Source: Paramecium tetraurelia
Taxonomy: Eukaryota > Ciliophora > Oligohymenophorea > Peniculida > Parameciidae
NCBI RefSeq assembly: GCF_000165425.1
Contig: NW_001799300.1
Coordinates: 124,001-188,000 of the forward strand
Direction of reading: 5' to 3'
DNA length: 64,000 nucleotides
A program made the position numbers and the translations under genes. This document shows, one piece after another, positions 50,697 to 62,224 of this stretch; positions within the stretch are counted from its first letter, which is position 1, and each line of letters starts with the position of its first letter. The notes below the pieces were generated by a model, which did no database searches, had not been told where the DNA came from, and was given only the letters and a program-made list of their open reading frames with translations.

Positions 50697-51162
50697 TCAA
50701 TAAACTCCTTCCTTAACTGTTTTGATTTCTTTTCTTCCACATATACACAACCTCATTTAATCCTACTTATTTAGTTCCTCTAGTTTGTAAATTTTATTCC
50801 AGTTCATTAATAATGATTTAATAAAACACGTTGTGTATCTCAATTTAGATCTCTAAATTTCATATGCTGTTAATATCACAAAATACTTTATGTTTGTCCA
50901 AATTTAGCTTTCACTCTCATCTAACTAGTATATTTCAAATAAAATTAAAGATAATTTTTGAGACCATCAAATGATTCAATTCCTAAACTCTATTGAGATA
51001 TAATAATATCTAATAATCATTTAGAATATTAATATCTTCTTAAGAAACATATATGAAAGATTTACTTGGTATTATTTGTGAATCTATTTTTATTCTAGGT
51101 GGCAATTTCAATTAAAGGGGGATATTTGATAATAAAATATACGATTAAATTAAATAAGACAT
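50697..51162 (-). CDS. Hypothetical protein, ~141 aa
   Basis: Starts MSYLIQSYILLSNIPLQLKL. An intron of about 40 nt, longer than others here, is needed to reach the second half, DESESQIWTNIKYFVILTAY and KIYKLEELNKQDQMRLCICG, ending before TGA 50697. Both halves look protein-like. No family recognised. The unusual intron lowers confidence. Confidence 0.4.
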
Positions 51163-51474
51163 GATATTTTGTTATACAATTTTAATAATTTTAATTGGCT
51201 TTTTAAACTGAAGTTAAGGTGTATGATAATATCATTGTGTATACTTAAATTTGCAAAATATGAATATTATATATTGTACATAAATTTAGAATATAAGTAT
51301 TAAAAATGAAAATTATATTTATAAACTCTAAAGCTACAAATAATGAATTATTAAAACTATGCTCAATATGGCAATTCATAGAATTATTCAAATAATACTT
51401 AAAATTAGTATCCTTAACAATACTAAAATGGATAGTAAATTTCAAATCAGAACAACAATAACTATTAATATAAC

Positions 51475-52494
51475 ATGGTACAACCAGCTAATTACCCAGT
51501 ATTAAATTTTGAAAAAGAATCCTTTTGCCAAGATTAACCAGATCAAATTATACATAATGATTATTTATAATAACAATAATAATAGTAGTAATAATAATAA
51601 TAAGTAACTTAACAATAATAACCATATCAATAATTAGATAATAATAATCCTGCTTAAACCCAATACGTTTATGTAAATTAATAAATTGCCACTCCCTTTT
51701 TTTAACCAGAAGATTAAAATACTGATGAAATTATGAGTGAACATCTAAGAAGAAATTTAATCTATAAAATAAACTTCTTCTGGATTATCCAATAAACCAT
51801 ATAAATTATATTATGTATAATCAATATGGCAAGTTATTCATATGATAGTTTGTTTTTTGATTATTCCACTGTGTAATATAGAGCAACAATTTATGTTTTC
51901 CTATTTTTATCATTTGGATATATGATAGCTATTAGATTCGCTAAATCTTTATGGAAAGTAATTTATATTTTATAAATATTAGATGAGAGGATATTAATCA
52001 ATAATTTATCTTATTTATGCAATTGTATATTCAATTTTCATAAGTGGGATTGTTTCATCTAGTCACTTAAGTTATTATTAGTAGAAAACCTACTTTTTAA
52101 TTGGATTTCTTTACTTTATTGGAACTATAGGAATTTTAATAATGCTTATTTAGTTTTAATTTCAAATTAAAAATTTTAAAGAAGAGGAGATGCGAATAAA
52201 AGGTATTTTTATATCTCAAAATTAAGAATTCATAAAGAGTATTATAATTGGCCCAATTGGAATCCTATTTCTGATAACAGCCTTATTTGGTATTGATGCG
52301 GCCTCAATGCTACTATTTTATGAGCTTATTTGGTCCTATATCTTCACATTATTTTATATAAATAGTTTGTTATAAGTCTACAGAGGAAAGGTATGATAAC
52401 ATTACTATTCAAATAGTTCAAGTTGAAAAGAGACTAGCATTTTATTGGGGTTATTCTAGTATACATAAATATGATTATCCCTTGTATCCCATGA
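51475..52494 (+). CDS. Gln-rich polytopic membrane protein 2
   Basis: About 314 residues with introns 51958-51982, 52203-52226 and 52391-52416. The N-terminus is a Gln-rich stretch with an 11-12 residue poly-Gln run spelled mostly TAA and TAG. After EIMSEHLRRNLIYKINFFWI come about seven hydrophobic segments (AIVYSIFISGIVSSS, YFLIGFLYFIGTIGILIMLI, IGILFLITALFGIDAAS). The end, HFIGVILVYINMIIPCIP, follows a basic loop, an arrangement like the last TMBIM helix. As with the protein at 46546, I regard Lifeguard/TMBIM as a tentative match only. Confidence 0.65.
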
Positions 52495-53148
52495 TTTATA
52501 GTTATAATTATGATATTTATAAAATATAATATCTAAAGTGGTTAGATTTTTTTATTAATTTAACATTGTTTAAAAAATAAAAATTAGATGTTTTATTTAT
52601 TGTTAAACCAAGCAGAAAAAGAGGAGCAATTTTGATAAGCATTTATATGTAAATTAAATATGATTTTTAATAATATATCTTATATATAAATAAGAACTAT
52701 AAACAATATAAAACAAGATTACAACAATATAATGAAAAAACTAACATAGTTATTAAGTAAAGCAATTCTCAATCATTTCATTTTGATGATTATGCATTAT
52801 CTCATTCAGAATCAATTCTTTGTATTTTATTAAAGAAATTTATTTCATTTTATTTCAATTATTATTAGAAAAGTTATATTTACTCTCTTTAAATTCAAAT
52901 TGTGTATATTTTTTATATAGATATCTCAAGATTATTATTTGTTAATATGGGTTTCTTAAAGGAATGTTCACAGCAAATTTTAACCATAATATATTAGCAT
53001 CTGTTAAGCAAGTTTTAAGTCTACTAAGTATCTAAAAGTTCATAAATAATAATATAAATTTCACTTTATGGTTCTATTTAATAGTATGAATAATTTAGTT
53101 ACTTAAACACTTATTGAATTATATAATTATAATAAACTGTAATACTAA
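52495..53148. other. Spacer, open frame but doubtful coding
   Basis: The frame of the next gene stays open upstream to an ATG at 52732 (139 codons). The translation is hydrophobic and biased by AT-richness, so it may be chance. No conserved motif seen. Confidence 0.3.
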
Positions 53149-53640
53149 ATGAATTTTAATACATATCTGCTTTAATTACCTAAATTAACACCAATAACGA
53201 TGGATGACAGTTATAGATAACTTGGAATTATAAAAAATAAAAGCCCATTTAGAATAGAAAACAGAGATATATTTTACTTAATGAACAAAAGCTAATTTGA
53301 AAGTTTATATTCGAATCCAAAAAAATTAAAAACTGAAAAATAATAGTCTCTTCGGAATCATTCTTTTAGAATGCACTCGTGTGTAAATGAAAAGGGTAAA
53401 GAAGCTCATCATCACTCCTTTGTTGAAAATAATTAATAGCACTAAAAATAATGGGAGAAAAAAAAAAACACTATGGTAGCAAGAAGCCTCTAAAGACCTG
53501 AATTTAGGAACAAATCAGAAACCTTATGTTTAGATTAAAAAAACTAACCTGAATCAATTCAAAAATTGTAAAACAGGAAATTATTAAGAAATCCAAAAAT
53601 TATGTTAAAAGAATTATGGGATGAAAATTATGGATAATGA
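53149..53640 (+). CDS. Small basic hypothetical protein, 163 aa
   Basis: Intronless frame from MNFNTYLLQLPKLTPITMDD to KELWDENYGQ. It is Lys/Arg/Asn/Ser-rich with several short basic patches (KKLKTEKQQSLRNHSF), likely disordered. No family recognised. An in-frame ATG 417 nt upstream exists. The composition is clearly different from flanking non-coding DNA, which is the main support. Confidence 0.5.
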
Positions 53641-54634
53641 CACTCTTAATCAATTGATGTATTTAGTTTTAACAATCAAACATTTAAATATATCGTTTTA
53701 GAATTAAAATATCATAATAAATTATTATTCTGAAGATTATCTGTTAAGTGAAATTAATATGCAGGATAAAATTTTTGTAATTCTACTACTCTAACATAGT
53801 GCTTGATTATATTTTTATTAATAATATATTCATTTTAAATTGATAATATTTCAGTTTTAGTGCAATTTTCTAATTTCAAAGAATTTTGATAAAAAAATTA
53901 TAATTATAATTATTAATGATTTGCGTTCTAGCCTGACCAGTAAGCTGATGTTTAGAAGATAAATTATTAATTAGATATTTTTATTTCTTGCAAAAATCCA
54001 TAAAAAGATGATTATGAATTTTCTATATTATAAATTTAATTATAGTACTTTATTTAAGTACCAATTTATTTATTAATTATATTAAAGCTAATAACTAGTC
54101 GTAGGTAGTTCTGTAGAAAACGAATAAGATGCTTTGAGTACGTCTTATGTAATTTTATCGAAATTCCATAATTGTATATAACCTTATAAAAGATTAACTA
54201 AATGCTCAATTATAACTTTTAAGTATTCTGAAAAATGGGCTTTTGATATTAGACTTATTAAAATTTTGTTACTTTAGAGTGTTTCTATTTTTTATCTATT
54301 TTTAAAGAAAGTAGAAATAAAGAAAATCTTTAAGAATAAAAAAAAGTTCAAATTAAATAATTTTAAGAAATAGATTATTAAATTCATTTGAAAGAAGTTA
54401 TGCTTTTTGATGATAATACTTTTGAAATTGATAGAAATTATTCGTTTTGACTATCGTTAGGAAATTTCATTAAATTATTAAATTAATGTAGATATATAAC
54501 AAGTAGTAGAAATTCATCTTTTAATGGTATGAAAGTTTGCATCATAAGCTAAATCAAATATAAAAACTTAATTAACTTTCTTTAGACCATTAATAATTAT
54601 AAAAACAAATTTAATCTATTAAAATAGGCATGAG
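53641..54634. other. Intergenic, about 1 kb, nothing recognised
   Basis: Strongly AT-rich with only short weak frames. No repeats, RNA or known protein motif recognised. Confidence 0.4.
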
Positions 54635-55039
54635 ATGGAAATTAAAGATATCAGAGATTGTATAAAAAGAGTTGATTTGATAGTTTAAATGATAGATGTT
54701 GTTAAATAAAATAAATATTTTAAGAAATATAATTAGTCAATTTGTTTTATTAATGTTGGGGAACGAGAAGAAAACAAGGGTGATTAAGTTGTTGGTTAAT
54801 AGAGTTTATATATGGAGTTTTCATATTATAAATATATGATTCAAGTTTTTAAGTAGTAGTTTTCTATAACTAGTATTTTTGGTTGCTAGGTTCTTAATTG
54901 GAATGGTTTCTTTGCTGATTATCTTAATAACGCAGGATCAAAAGGCTTTTTGGGTGTGGATGGTCTGATTAGTCTAGAATCCATAAATCGTTAAATAAAT
55001 ATTTAAAATAAAAATGGAAAGTGTGAATTTTGGTGGTGA
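54635..55039 (+). CDS. Hypothetical protein, 134 aa, overlapping the next gene
   Basis: Open frame MEIKDIRDCIKRVDLIVQMI ... FFADYLNNAGSKGFLGVDGL, ending TGA at 55037. The second half looks protein-like and less AT-biased. Its last 26 nt overlap the start of the kelch-phosphatase gene, so either this is a pseudogene end or the true stop lies earlier through an unseen intron. No family recognised. Confidence 0.35.
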
Positions 55040-57587
55040 TAATCCGTAGCCACGTTTCGGTCATACAATATGTGTAATAGCACCTAACAAGATTGCATTA
55101 TTCGGGGGTAGAAGCTATTAGTAGTATTTGAATAGGAGCAGTAGGAGACACAGGAAGATATGTGATCACGGGCGATGTGTATATAGGAGACATGACAACG
55201 AAGAAATGGAAGAGAATTGAAGCAAGTGGAAGTGTGCCAACAAATAGAGCAGCACATTAAGCATTAGCAATAGAATTGAATTAAATGATTATATTTGGAG
55301 GAGCTGTAGGTGGAGGAGGATTAGCAGATGATAATTTATATGTTTTTGAACTAAGAGATGATACAGGAACCTGGGTAACAGTACCAGTAATAGGTACAAC
55401 CCCTGGTAGAAGATATGGACATACAATGGTTTTGATTAAACCACATTTAATAGTGTTTGGTGGTAATACAGGTTAGGAACCTGTTAATGATGTTTGGAGT
55501 TTTAATTTAGAGAAATCTCCTTATTCTTGGTAGAAGTTGGAGTGTTCTTCTGAATAGCCGAACGTAAGAGTTTATCATTCTGCTGCATTATGTACAACAG
55601 GTTCAGCAAATGGAATGATGGTAGCATTTGGAGGTAGAACAAATGATCAAGGAGCTTTAAATGATACTTGGGGATTGAGGAAACATAGAGATGGAAGATG
55701 GGATTGGGTGAGAGCTCCATATAGAAATTAAACTGAGTAGCCATTATAAAGATATCAGCATTCAACTCTATTTTTGGGGACATTGATGATGGTGATAGGA
55801 GGCAGATCAAATAATGTTGGGGAAACTTTGCCTTTCGAAATTTACGATACTGAAACCTCAGATTGGTATAAGTTTCAGGCAATTCAAAGATTCAGACACT
55901 CCTCTTGGTTGATTGATTAATTTCTATATTTGCATGGAGGATTCGACTCTGATTAACCAAACATTCCAACAGAGGGCATTTTACGATTGAATTTGAATAC
56001 AAGATTTGCTTAGACTCCTTAATTGTTAAGACAAATGAATACTCTAAGGACTGATCAATCATTCACATAATCATTCAACCCAAGACCTCCAACCAACCAA
56101 ACATAGACTTAAGATTAATTTAGAAGAACAAATTAATAATAACCATAGGCCAGAAGTATAATTAACTATCATATTAGATTAAAATAATAATTAGTAAGTT
56201 CGAGTATCAAGTGCAACTAACAAAAATATCAGATTAGCAAATCAGGCTATTGTTGCTATGACTTATGGACCAGAAGAGGATATAACAAATTAGGTCAAGA
56301 AAGTACCAATTGACAAATTACAGGATGAACATAAGAAATTGGGAGCTGGATTTCATGATCCAAATTCTCAAAATAAATCATAGTTCTTAGATTAATTATG
56401 CCAACCTTTCGTTTAAAATTTATTGATACCAAAAGATTATCAATCAATTCCACCTAATTCTAATTTGTTGACTGGGATAAGAAAAGAGATGATAATTAAA
56501 TTGTGCGATGAGGTTCAACGAGTTTTAGATAAGGAACCAATAGTTTTAAGACTGAGAAGACCTATCAAAATATATGGAAATCTAAATGGTTAATTTTTAG
56601 ACTTGATGAGATTTTTTGATCATTTTAAAGCTCCATATGATAATTTGTATAACGGAGACATTGATTCTTAAGATTATTTGTTTCTGGGTGATTATGTAGA
56701 TAGAGGAACAAGATCTTTAGAAATTGTGCTATTATTATTCACATTGAAATTAAAATATGCAGATCAAATTCATCTACTTAGAGGACATCATGAAGATGCT
56801 AAAATCAACAAAATTTATGGATTCGCAGATGAGTGCTTTCTAAAATTTGCAGAAGATATCATGGATCCTAATAGCATATATTAGAGAATCAATAGAGTTT
56901 TTCAATATTTGCCATTAGCAGCAGTGATAGAAGATAAAATCTTATGTGTTCATGGTGGTATAGGCTAGACTATGCGAACAGTAGATGAAATCGAACTTAT
57001 TTAAAGACCATTGGAAATTGTACATGATCCAAAAACTGTATTTGAATTAATTTAATTTTAGTACTAACAAAAGATTGCTTTGGAATTGTTATGGTCAGAT
57101 CCGTGTTTGTCTGAAGAGGAATTAGAGAATCAACCAAATCCAGAGAGAGATATATTCTAAAATAGACAAATTATAAGGTTTGGTACAAATAGGGTAAGTA
57201 AATTCTTATAAGAAAACAATTTGAACATCATTATAAGATCGCACGAACCCACTCAAGAAGGATTCGAAAGACAAAATAATAATGTCATTACAGTGTTCTC
57301 TTGTCCAGATTATGGTCCCAATTCTCAAAATAACAAAGGATGTACCCTATTTTATTAAGACTTAAGCCATGCTCACTATTTCCAAGAGAGGTGAGATTAT
57401 TCCCAAAGTTATTTTACCTGCAAATTCTACTTCGGAATCAAGATGGATGGATCTAGAAGAAGCAATCCAAAGGAAGAAAGGATTTGCCAAATATGTAGTT
57501 ATAGATAATGATGAATTATAATGGAGAAAAAGATAGTTTACACCTCCCAGATCTAAGAAATCCTAATCTTAAAAGTAATTCGCATGA
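55014..57587 (+). CDS. Kelch-repeat protein phosphatase (PPKL/BSU1-like), probably catalytically altered
   Basis: About 832 residues with introns 55108-55135, 56156-56177 and 57342-57366. Residues ~1-350 form kelch repeats ([45 protein letters not shown]). A Gln-rich linker follows, then a PPP phosphatase domain (~460-800). This architecture is known from plant BSU1/BSL and apicomplexan PPKL. In the PPP core GDYVDRG and CVHGGIG are kept, but the usual GDxHG reads GNLNG and RGNHE reads RGHHE. Three metal-coordinating positions are therefore substituted, which suggests weak or no phosphatase activity. The 25-nt third intron restores [19 protein letters not shown]. In plants BSU1 acts in brassinosteroid signalling, and in Plasmodium PPKL affects ookinete shape. 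Confidence 0.9.
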
Positions 57588-57623
57588 ATTAATTATTAAT
57601 AATTGAATAAATTTTTGTATCTT

Positions 57624-59749
57624 TCATTATCCAAATATCTCTACGATTTATTGGGGATTCCAACTAGATCCGAATCCCCCTTGTTGATTATGATACTGTC
57701 CTGCTGCAGGAACAGGTAATACGACATCTTCAATCAGATAATCTGCAACTCCTGACAACATCTGTTATGATATCTATTTCTTATTATTGTTAAGTTCTTT
57801 TTATAAAAATAAACAATAGGATTTCTATAGCTTTGTCTTATCCTTGATGTATTGGTTGATGGTGGCTTGCATTTTGCTCATATACTATTGTAATTATTAA
57901 TTAGAATCCAAAATCTGAAGCGATGCTTTCTAGAGATTTACACTATTTAACAACGCCAAAGTGATTTATTTCAATCCTTGCTCATTTAATGAATTGTCCA
58001 ATCTAACAATTAATATTTAATGATATTTACAATATTGTTAATCTTAACTTTGTGATGTTTATGCTTTTCAATGACTTAGCTATATATTCCATCCCCTAAG
58101 ATCCTAATTTCAATCCTGAATGCACTTGAAAATTCACTTATTGATTAGTCAATGATTTCCCATATAGTTACATAATACATTTTTACACAACTTCAATTGA
58201 CAAGAATGTCCATTATTTAAGAACAACTATTTACTAAAATAAATCTATCATCTAATTGCATTGAAAATTGTTTATTTTCTTAATTATCAAACTTAAAACC
58301 TTTAATTGGGATTATTATAATTATTTAATAATTGAATCTACTGACTCTTACTCAATACTTGTGGATTTAATGAAGATTTTTAAATTTTAAAACAAATCCA
58401 TTTTTTAACTTAAAGTGTTAAACAGTATTTTTATTGATTGAATAGTATCCAATTAAATTTGAAGTGTCTATTTGATCTTTCTAATCTACTATGTATTTGT
58501 GGTTACTCTTAAGTCACTGTTAGGTGTGATTTGACCTATCAAATCTATTAAATCCAAATCTGAACAATCCTTTCCTTCACTTAATTCGATAAGTAACTTC
58601 TCTGTTCGTTCAAGAAAAGGCTCAATAGATTTAAAGCTTCCTTGCTTTATTGTACTACCCTTCTACAACTTAATATCCAATATCTTAATATTGCAATCTT
58701 AAAATAATTCACTTGAAATCAATTTGTGATGAGTTCCCAAAGACAATTTAACTTATTTTATGTTTTTTACTTCTTTGTATAAGATGTCATAATTGTTAAT
58801 GCCATAATTGTTACTAATGTATTAGAAATATAATCATACCCTAAGTTTAATTCTAAATTTTCTAATTTTCCAAATGATTTCACAATTTAATCAAAAGAAT
58901 TTTATGTTAAATTTCTGGTGTCATGCAAAAACAAATTGAGTAGTCTAAGTTGTTCAATTTTTTAAAGTGCTAAACCTAATTAAGTGATTGCTTATTCATC
59001 TATTTCGGTTTAAGCACCTATTGATAGATTCAATTTTTCTATATTGGGTTATGATGCCAACCATTTAAAGAAAGAATGAAATGATGTATCTAACTTATTA
59101 AATGGACTAATAAGCAATGTAAATTCCTTTAGAATCGAATCCTTTTGTGCTTCTTCAAAGTGTGACCAATTCTGATTCACGCAAACGCCTTATCCAATCT
59201 ACAACGAAATGGATTCCAATTTTTTAGATGTAATAAATTATAGATCCTTCAAACAAAGTGGTAATTCATCCCTATTAATATATATACTACTTACTCGAAA
59301 TTTAATTTTAAATGCACAAGTTGATTGTCATGATTTTATATTGCTTCCAAAATTGGTGATATTTACTTAATTGGATTATTCAAATCAAAATGAATGTCAA
59401 GAGATTTTAGATTTTTTTAATTTAGAATAAATTAAGCCAAAATTCTTCCATCTTCATCTGAAAATTGATTATTAGCTCTAAAAATCAAAAAATACTCATA
59501 CCCATATTTCAATTTAAAACTGCTCAAATCCAAATGGTTTAACGATAGGATTAAAGTTGAGTAATGCTAATAATTTAAAAATCCCCTAAAAATGTAAATA
59601 TGTTATTCATACTCAACAACAAGAGTTAAATTCTTGCATCCAATTTTATCTAAGACAACCTATTCAGAGGTCTGAATGACAATTTATAAATTCTCTGACT
59701 TTAAACATTAAATGTCCTCTTAATGTTAAATTGTGTGAGAAAGAGTCAT
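57624..59749 (-). CDS. Leucine-rich repeat (RNI-like) protein
   Basis: About 690 residues, multi-exon; introns 59272-59294 (23 nt) and 58003-58030 (28 nt) are clear, and at least one more is needed. Repeats of the ribonuclease-inhibitor type recur, such as KNLKSLDIHFDLNNP, IEKLNLSIGAQ and LDNSLNEQGLKQITLALLNS, with 26-30 residue spacing. The C-terminus (LQQYMSKMQATINQYIKDK) is helical and ends GFGSSWNPQQIVEIFGQ. Such solenoids mediate protein-protein contacts. No catalytic domain is visible. Ciliates have large families of this kind. The exact exon structure in the middle is uncertain. Confidence 0.65.
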
Positions 59750-59970
59750 TTTTCAATATATATAAATTATTTATGATATTTAATTCTCAAAAATATGTAT
59801 ATCATTGATACCAATTATAAAATTCATTTATAATTGTATCCGATTTCCATATCTTTCCACTAACTTTGATGCTCAAATAATTTATACAATATTAATTCAA
59901 TAGTGTAATTTATATTTATTAATCCTTTTGATACAATGTTCTATCATGAACTCATTTCTATTAATGAAAT

Positions 59971-61922
59971 TCATAATTATTTTAAAGGCATATATCCTTT
60001 CTTTGTTTATGGAAAACAAGTATTTAAGTTATAACAATATAAATTTATTTATTATTTCAATATTTAAACATTATATATTTACTAAAAACAAATCAAATTC
60101 AATTAAAATAAAGTAATTCGATATTCTGTTGGGTCTAATTTGCTGGGCAAGTTCTCCCAAGAAGCAACAATTAAATCTCCACTTGATTCTGATTTTTTAA
60201 AGTGATTTTATTAAAACTGGAAATTTTATTATATGTTTTTGCTAAATATTATTAAATTCTTACATTGCTCTATTTAATGAGGATAGTATGAATAGGGAGA
60301 TAAATACATATTTTAATCGAATTTCAATATATCAACAATTCCTAAAGAATTTGAGCATAGCACATATTCTTTAATCAATTCTATTTAAGATATTTTCATA
60401 TTTTATTTATAAATTTACCTTGCTATCATAGTACTTAAATTTAAAAGTAATACATAGCATAAATCCTCATCTAAATGCCAAAATAATAAAAAGAGTTGTT
60501 GATTTTAAATATCATGTTTTATATCTACTAAAGCAAATTTCTAGTTATTCAATTCATGTGGAATGGATATGAATTGCCCATTATTAAATGTCAACAAACA
60601 CCCATTTTACAATCCAATATAGTATGTATCTTCAGAGTTTTAGTTCTAAATACTTAGGACAGATTCAATAGGATTCTCAAAATTGTAAATTCTAGGAGGA
60701 TATATCACTGCATTTTTTTGAATTACATATACCCTTAGATTTCCATCATTACTAAAGACCAAACATAAACTTCCTTAAATTTTGCAATATATGATTTCTT
60801 TAATACTTACATCCAATATTGTAAAATGTTGATAATTGAACCACAAATTAGGGTAAATTGCAATATTCCTCAATGATATTTTCTTGGTTTAATAGCAAAC
60901 AATTAATACAAGTTAATTATCGATAACTTAACTCCAAATTTAGTAAATATAACATGTATTTTCAGGTAATTAAATTTAAGTTTTGTTGTTAACATCAATT
61001 TATTCATTAACTCTATAAAAAATGATTGCATTTTTCTTTGCAATTCCTAAGACTTTAAATTCTTCATCATAAATAGATTAAATGAAGTCACTGATTTCAA
61101 GAGTTTAGATTTGTGTAAGTATTTTATTTTCGCATTCAAGTTATCTTGCATTATTTTAGAATTCATTGTGATTTTATCTTGTATTTTAATATCTGTAATC
61201 ATTTCTTTGTTGATAATTCTATGTATTTGATTAAAATCTATTATTCTATTGATCTTCATTTTCTGGTCTTTGATTGAATCTCCTTGGCTATTAGAAAGTA
61301 TTAGAATTTGATTCATTATTTTGTTAATTGAATTGTCTAAAATTTTAATATTTCTATTGATTATTGTTAGATTCATTATTAGGTTAATTAAATTTCTGAT
61401 CTCTGTTATTTTAGAACATATTTTAATCTCTGCCTTGATATTATTATCTTCCTTAATTATTTTGCCTGTCTTAATTAAAATTAAACTATCTTCCTTGATT
61501 ATCATTTTGCTATCTTCCTTGATTATCTGATTATTATCTTCCTTGATTATCCTATTATTATCTTCCTTGAGTATCCTATTATTATCTGCCTTGTATATCA
61601 TTTTATTATCTTCCTTGAAAATCATTTTATTATCTATCTCTTTAAAAAGGATTATTATTTGTGTTGTTTTATTATTATCTTTATTTCAATCCTTTTATGA
61701 ATATGTAATATTACCATCGAATCTGAATTGATTTTAAGTCCTACTTTGTTAATCATCCCTTTAATTATTTTATTATTTATATCCGTCAGGAATTCTATTT
61801 TTTAATTATTAAAAGCTCTTTTAATATTTTTCGGCTTCTGTATTATCATGCTTAAAAGGACATTGATCTCCTTTGTTGCATTTATTTCTGAGAAAATAAA
61901 TACATATTTTTTAGCTTTACAT
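59971..61922 (-). CDS. CCCH zinc-finger / Q-N-R repeat / WD40-like protein
   Basis: About 625 residues with introns of 23, 22 and 29 nt. The N-terminus is a CCCH finger, ICIYFLRNKCNKGDQCPFKH, close to C-x7-C-x5-C-x3-H. Next comes a Gln/Asn/Arg-rich low-complexity region holding about six near-perfect 8-residue repeats of the type QQxDxQGR. The C-terminal ~330 residues look like a WD40 or related propeller (DEEFKVLGIAKKNAIIFYRV, LCLVFSNDGNLRVYVI, SSGDLIVASWENL). CCCH plus WD40 is the layout of plant ZFWD RNA-binding proteins. RNA binding is inferred from the finger and the GR-bearing repeats. The stop is uncertain by a few dozen codons. Confidence 0.7.
61485..61640 (-). repeat. 24-nt tandem repeat inside the CCCH/WD40 gene
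   Basis: About six units of 24 nt, consensus on the plus strand attatcttccttgattatcc plus four variable bases. They encode QQxDxQGR repeats in the minus-strand gene. Units differ mainly at one or two bases, so expansion is probably fairly recent. Confidence 0.85.
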
Positions 61923-61989
61923 ATTATAAATAAAAATATATTTAATATAAATTTTATGCATATACTATTTATGAATACTTTAACAATCT

Positions 61990-62196
61990 TCAAATTCCTT
62001 TCAATTCATACATCAATAATTCATCTGACGTATCACTGCTAAACAGAAGTATGTTAGAGCCAATTTTGCCACTTCCACTTGAAGCAGGAGATGATTAAGT
62101 AAATAATTAAAGCTTATGCTTACCATAAATTTATTATCCCACTGTTAATTGATGTCCCAATTTGATGTCTGAGGAATGCATAGCATAAGGAGACAT
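61990..62196 (-). CDS. Small hypothetical protein, 68 aa
   Basis: Intronless frame MSPYAMHSSDIKLGHQLTVG to TSDELLMYELKGI. It is Ser/Gly-rich (PASSGSGKIGSN) and has a base composition less AT-biased than its flanks. No family recognised. It sits between the CCCH/WD40 gene and the B-box/WD40 gene, all on the same strand, and may be a short independent gene. Confidence 0.5.
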
Positions 62197-62224
62197 ACTC
62201 AAATGATGTTATGTAGCTATATTA

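Noticed and set aside
55502-55882. A 126-codon minus-strand frame within the kelch region
   Set aside because: It is the shadow of the kelch repeats on the plus strand, which match a known family.
61321-61731. Hydrophobic Leu/Ile-rich plus-strand frames that look like membrane proteins
   Set aside because: They are the complement of the Q/N-rich tandem repeat of the CCCH/WD40 gene.
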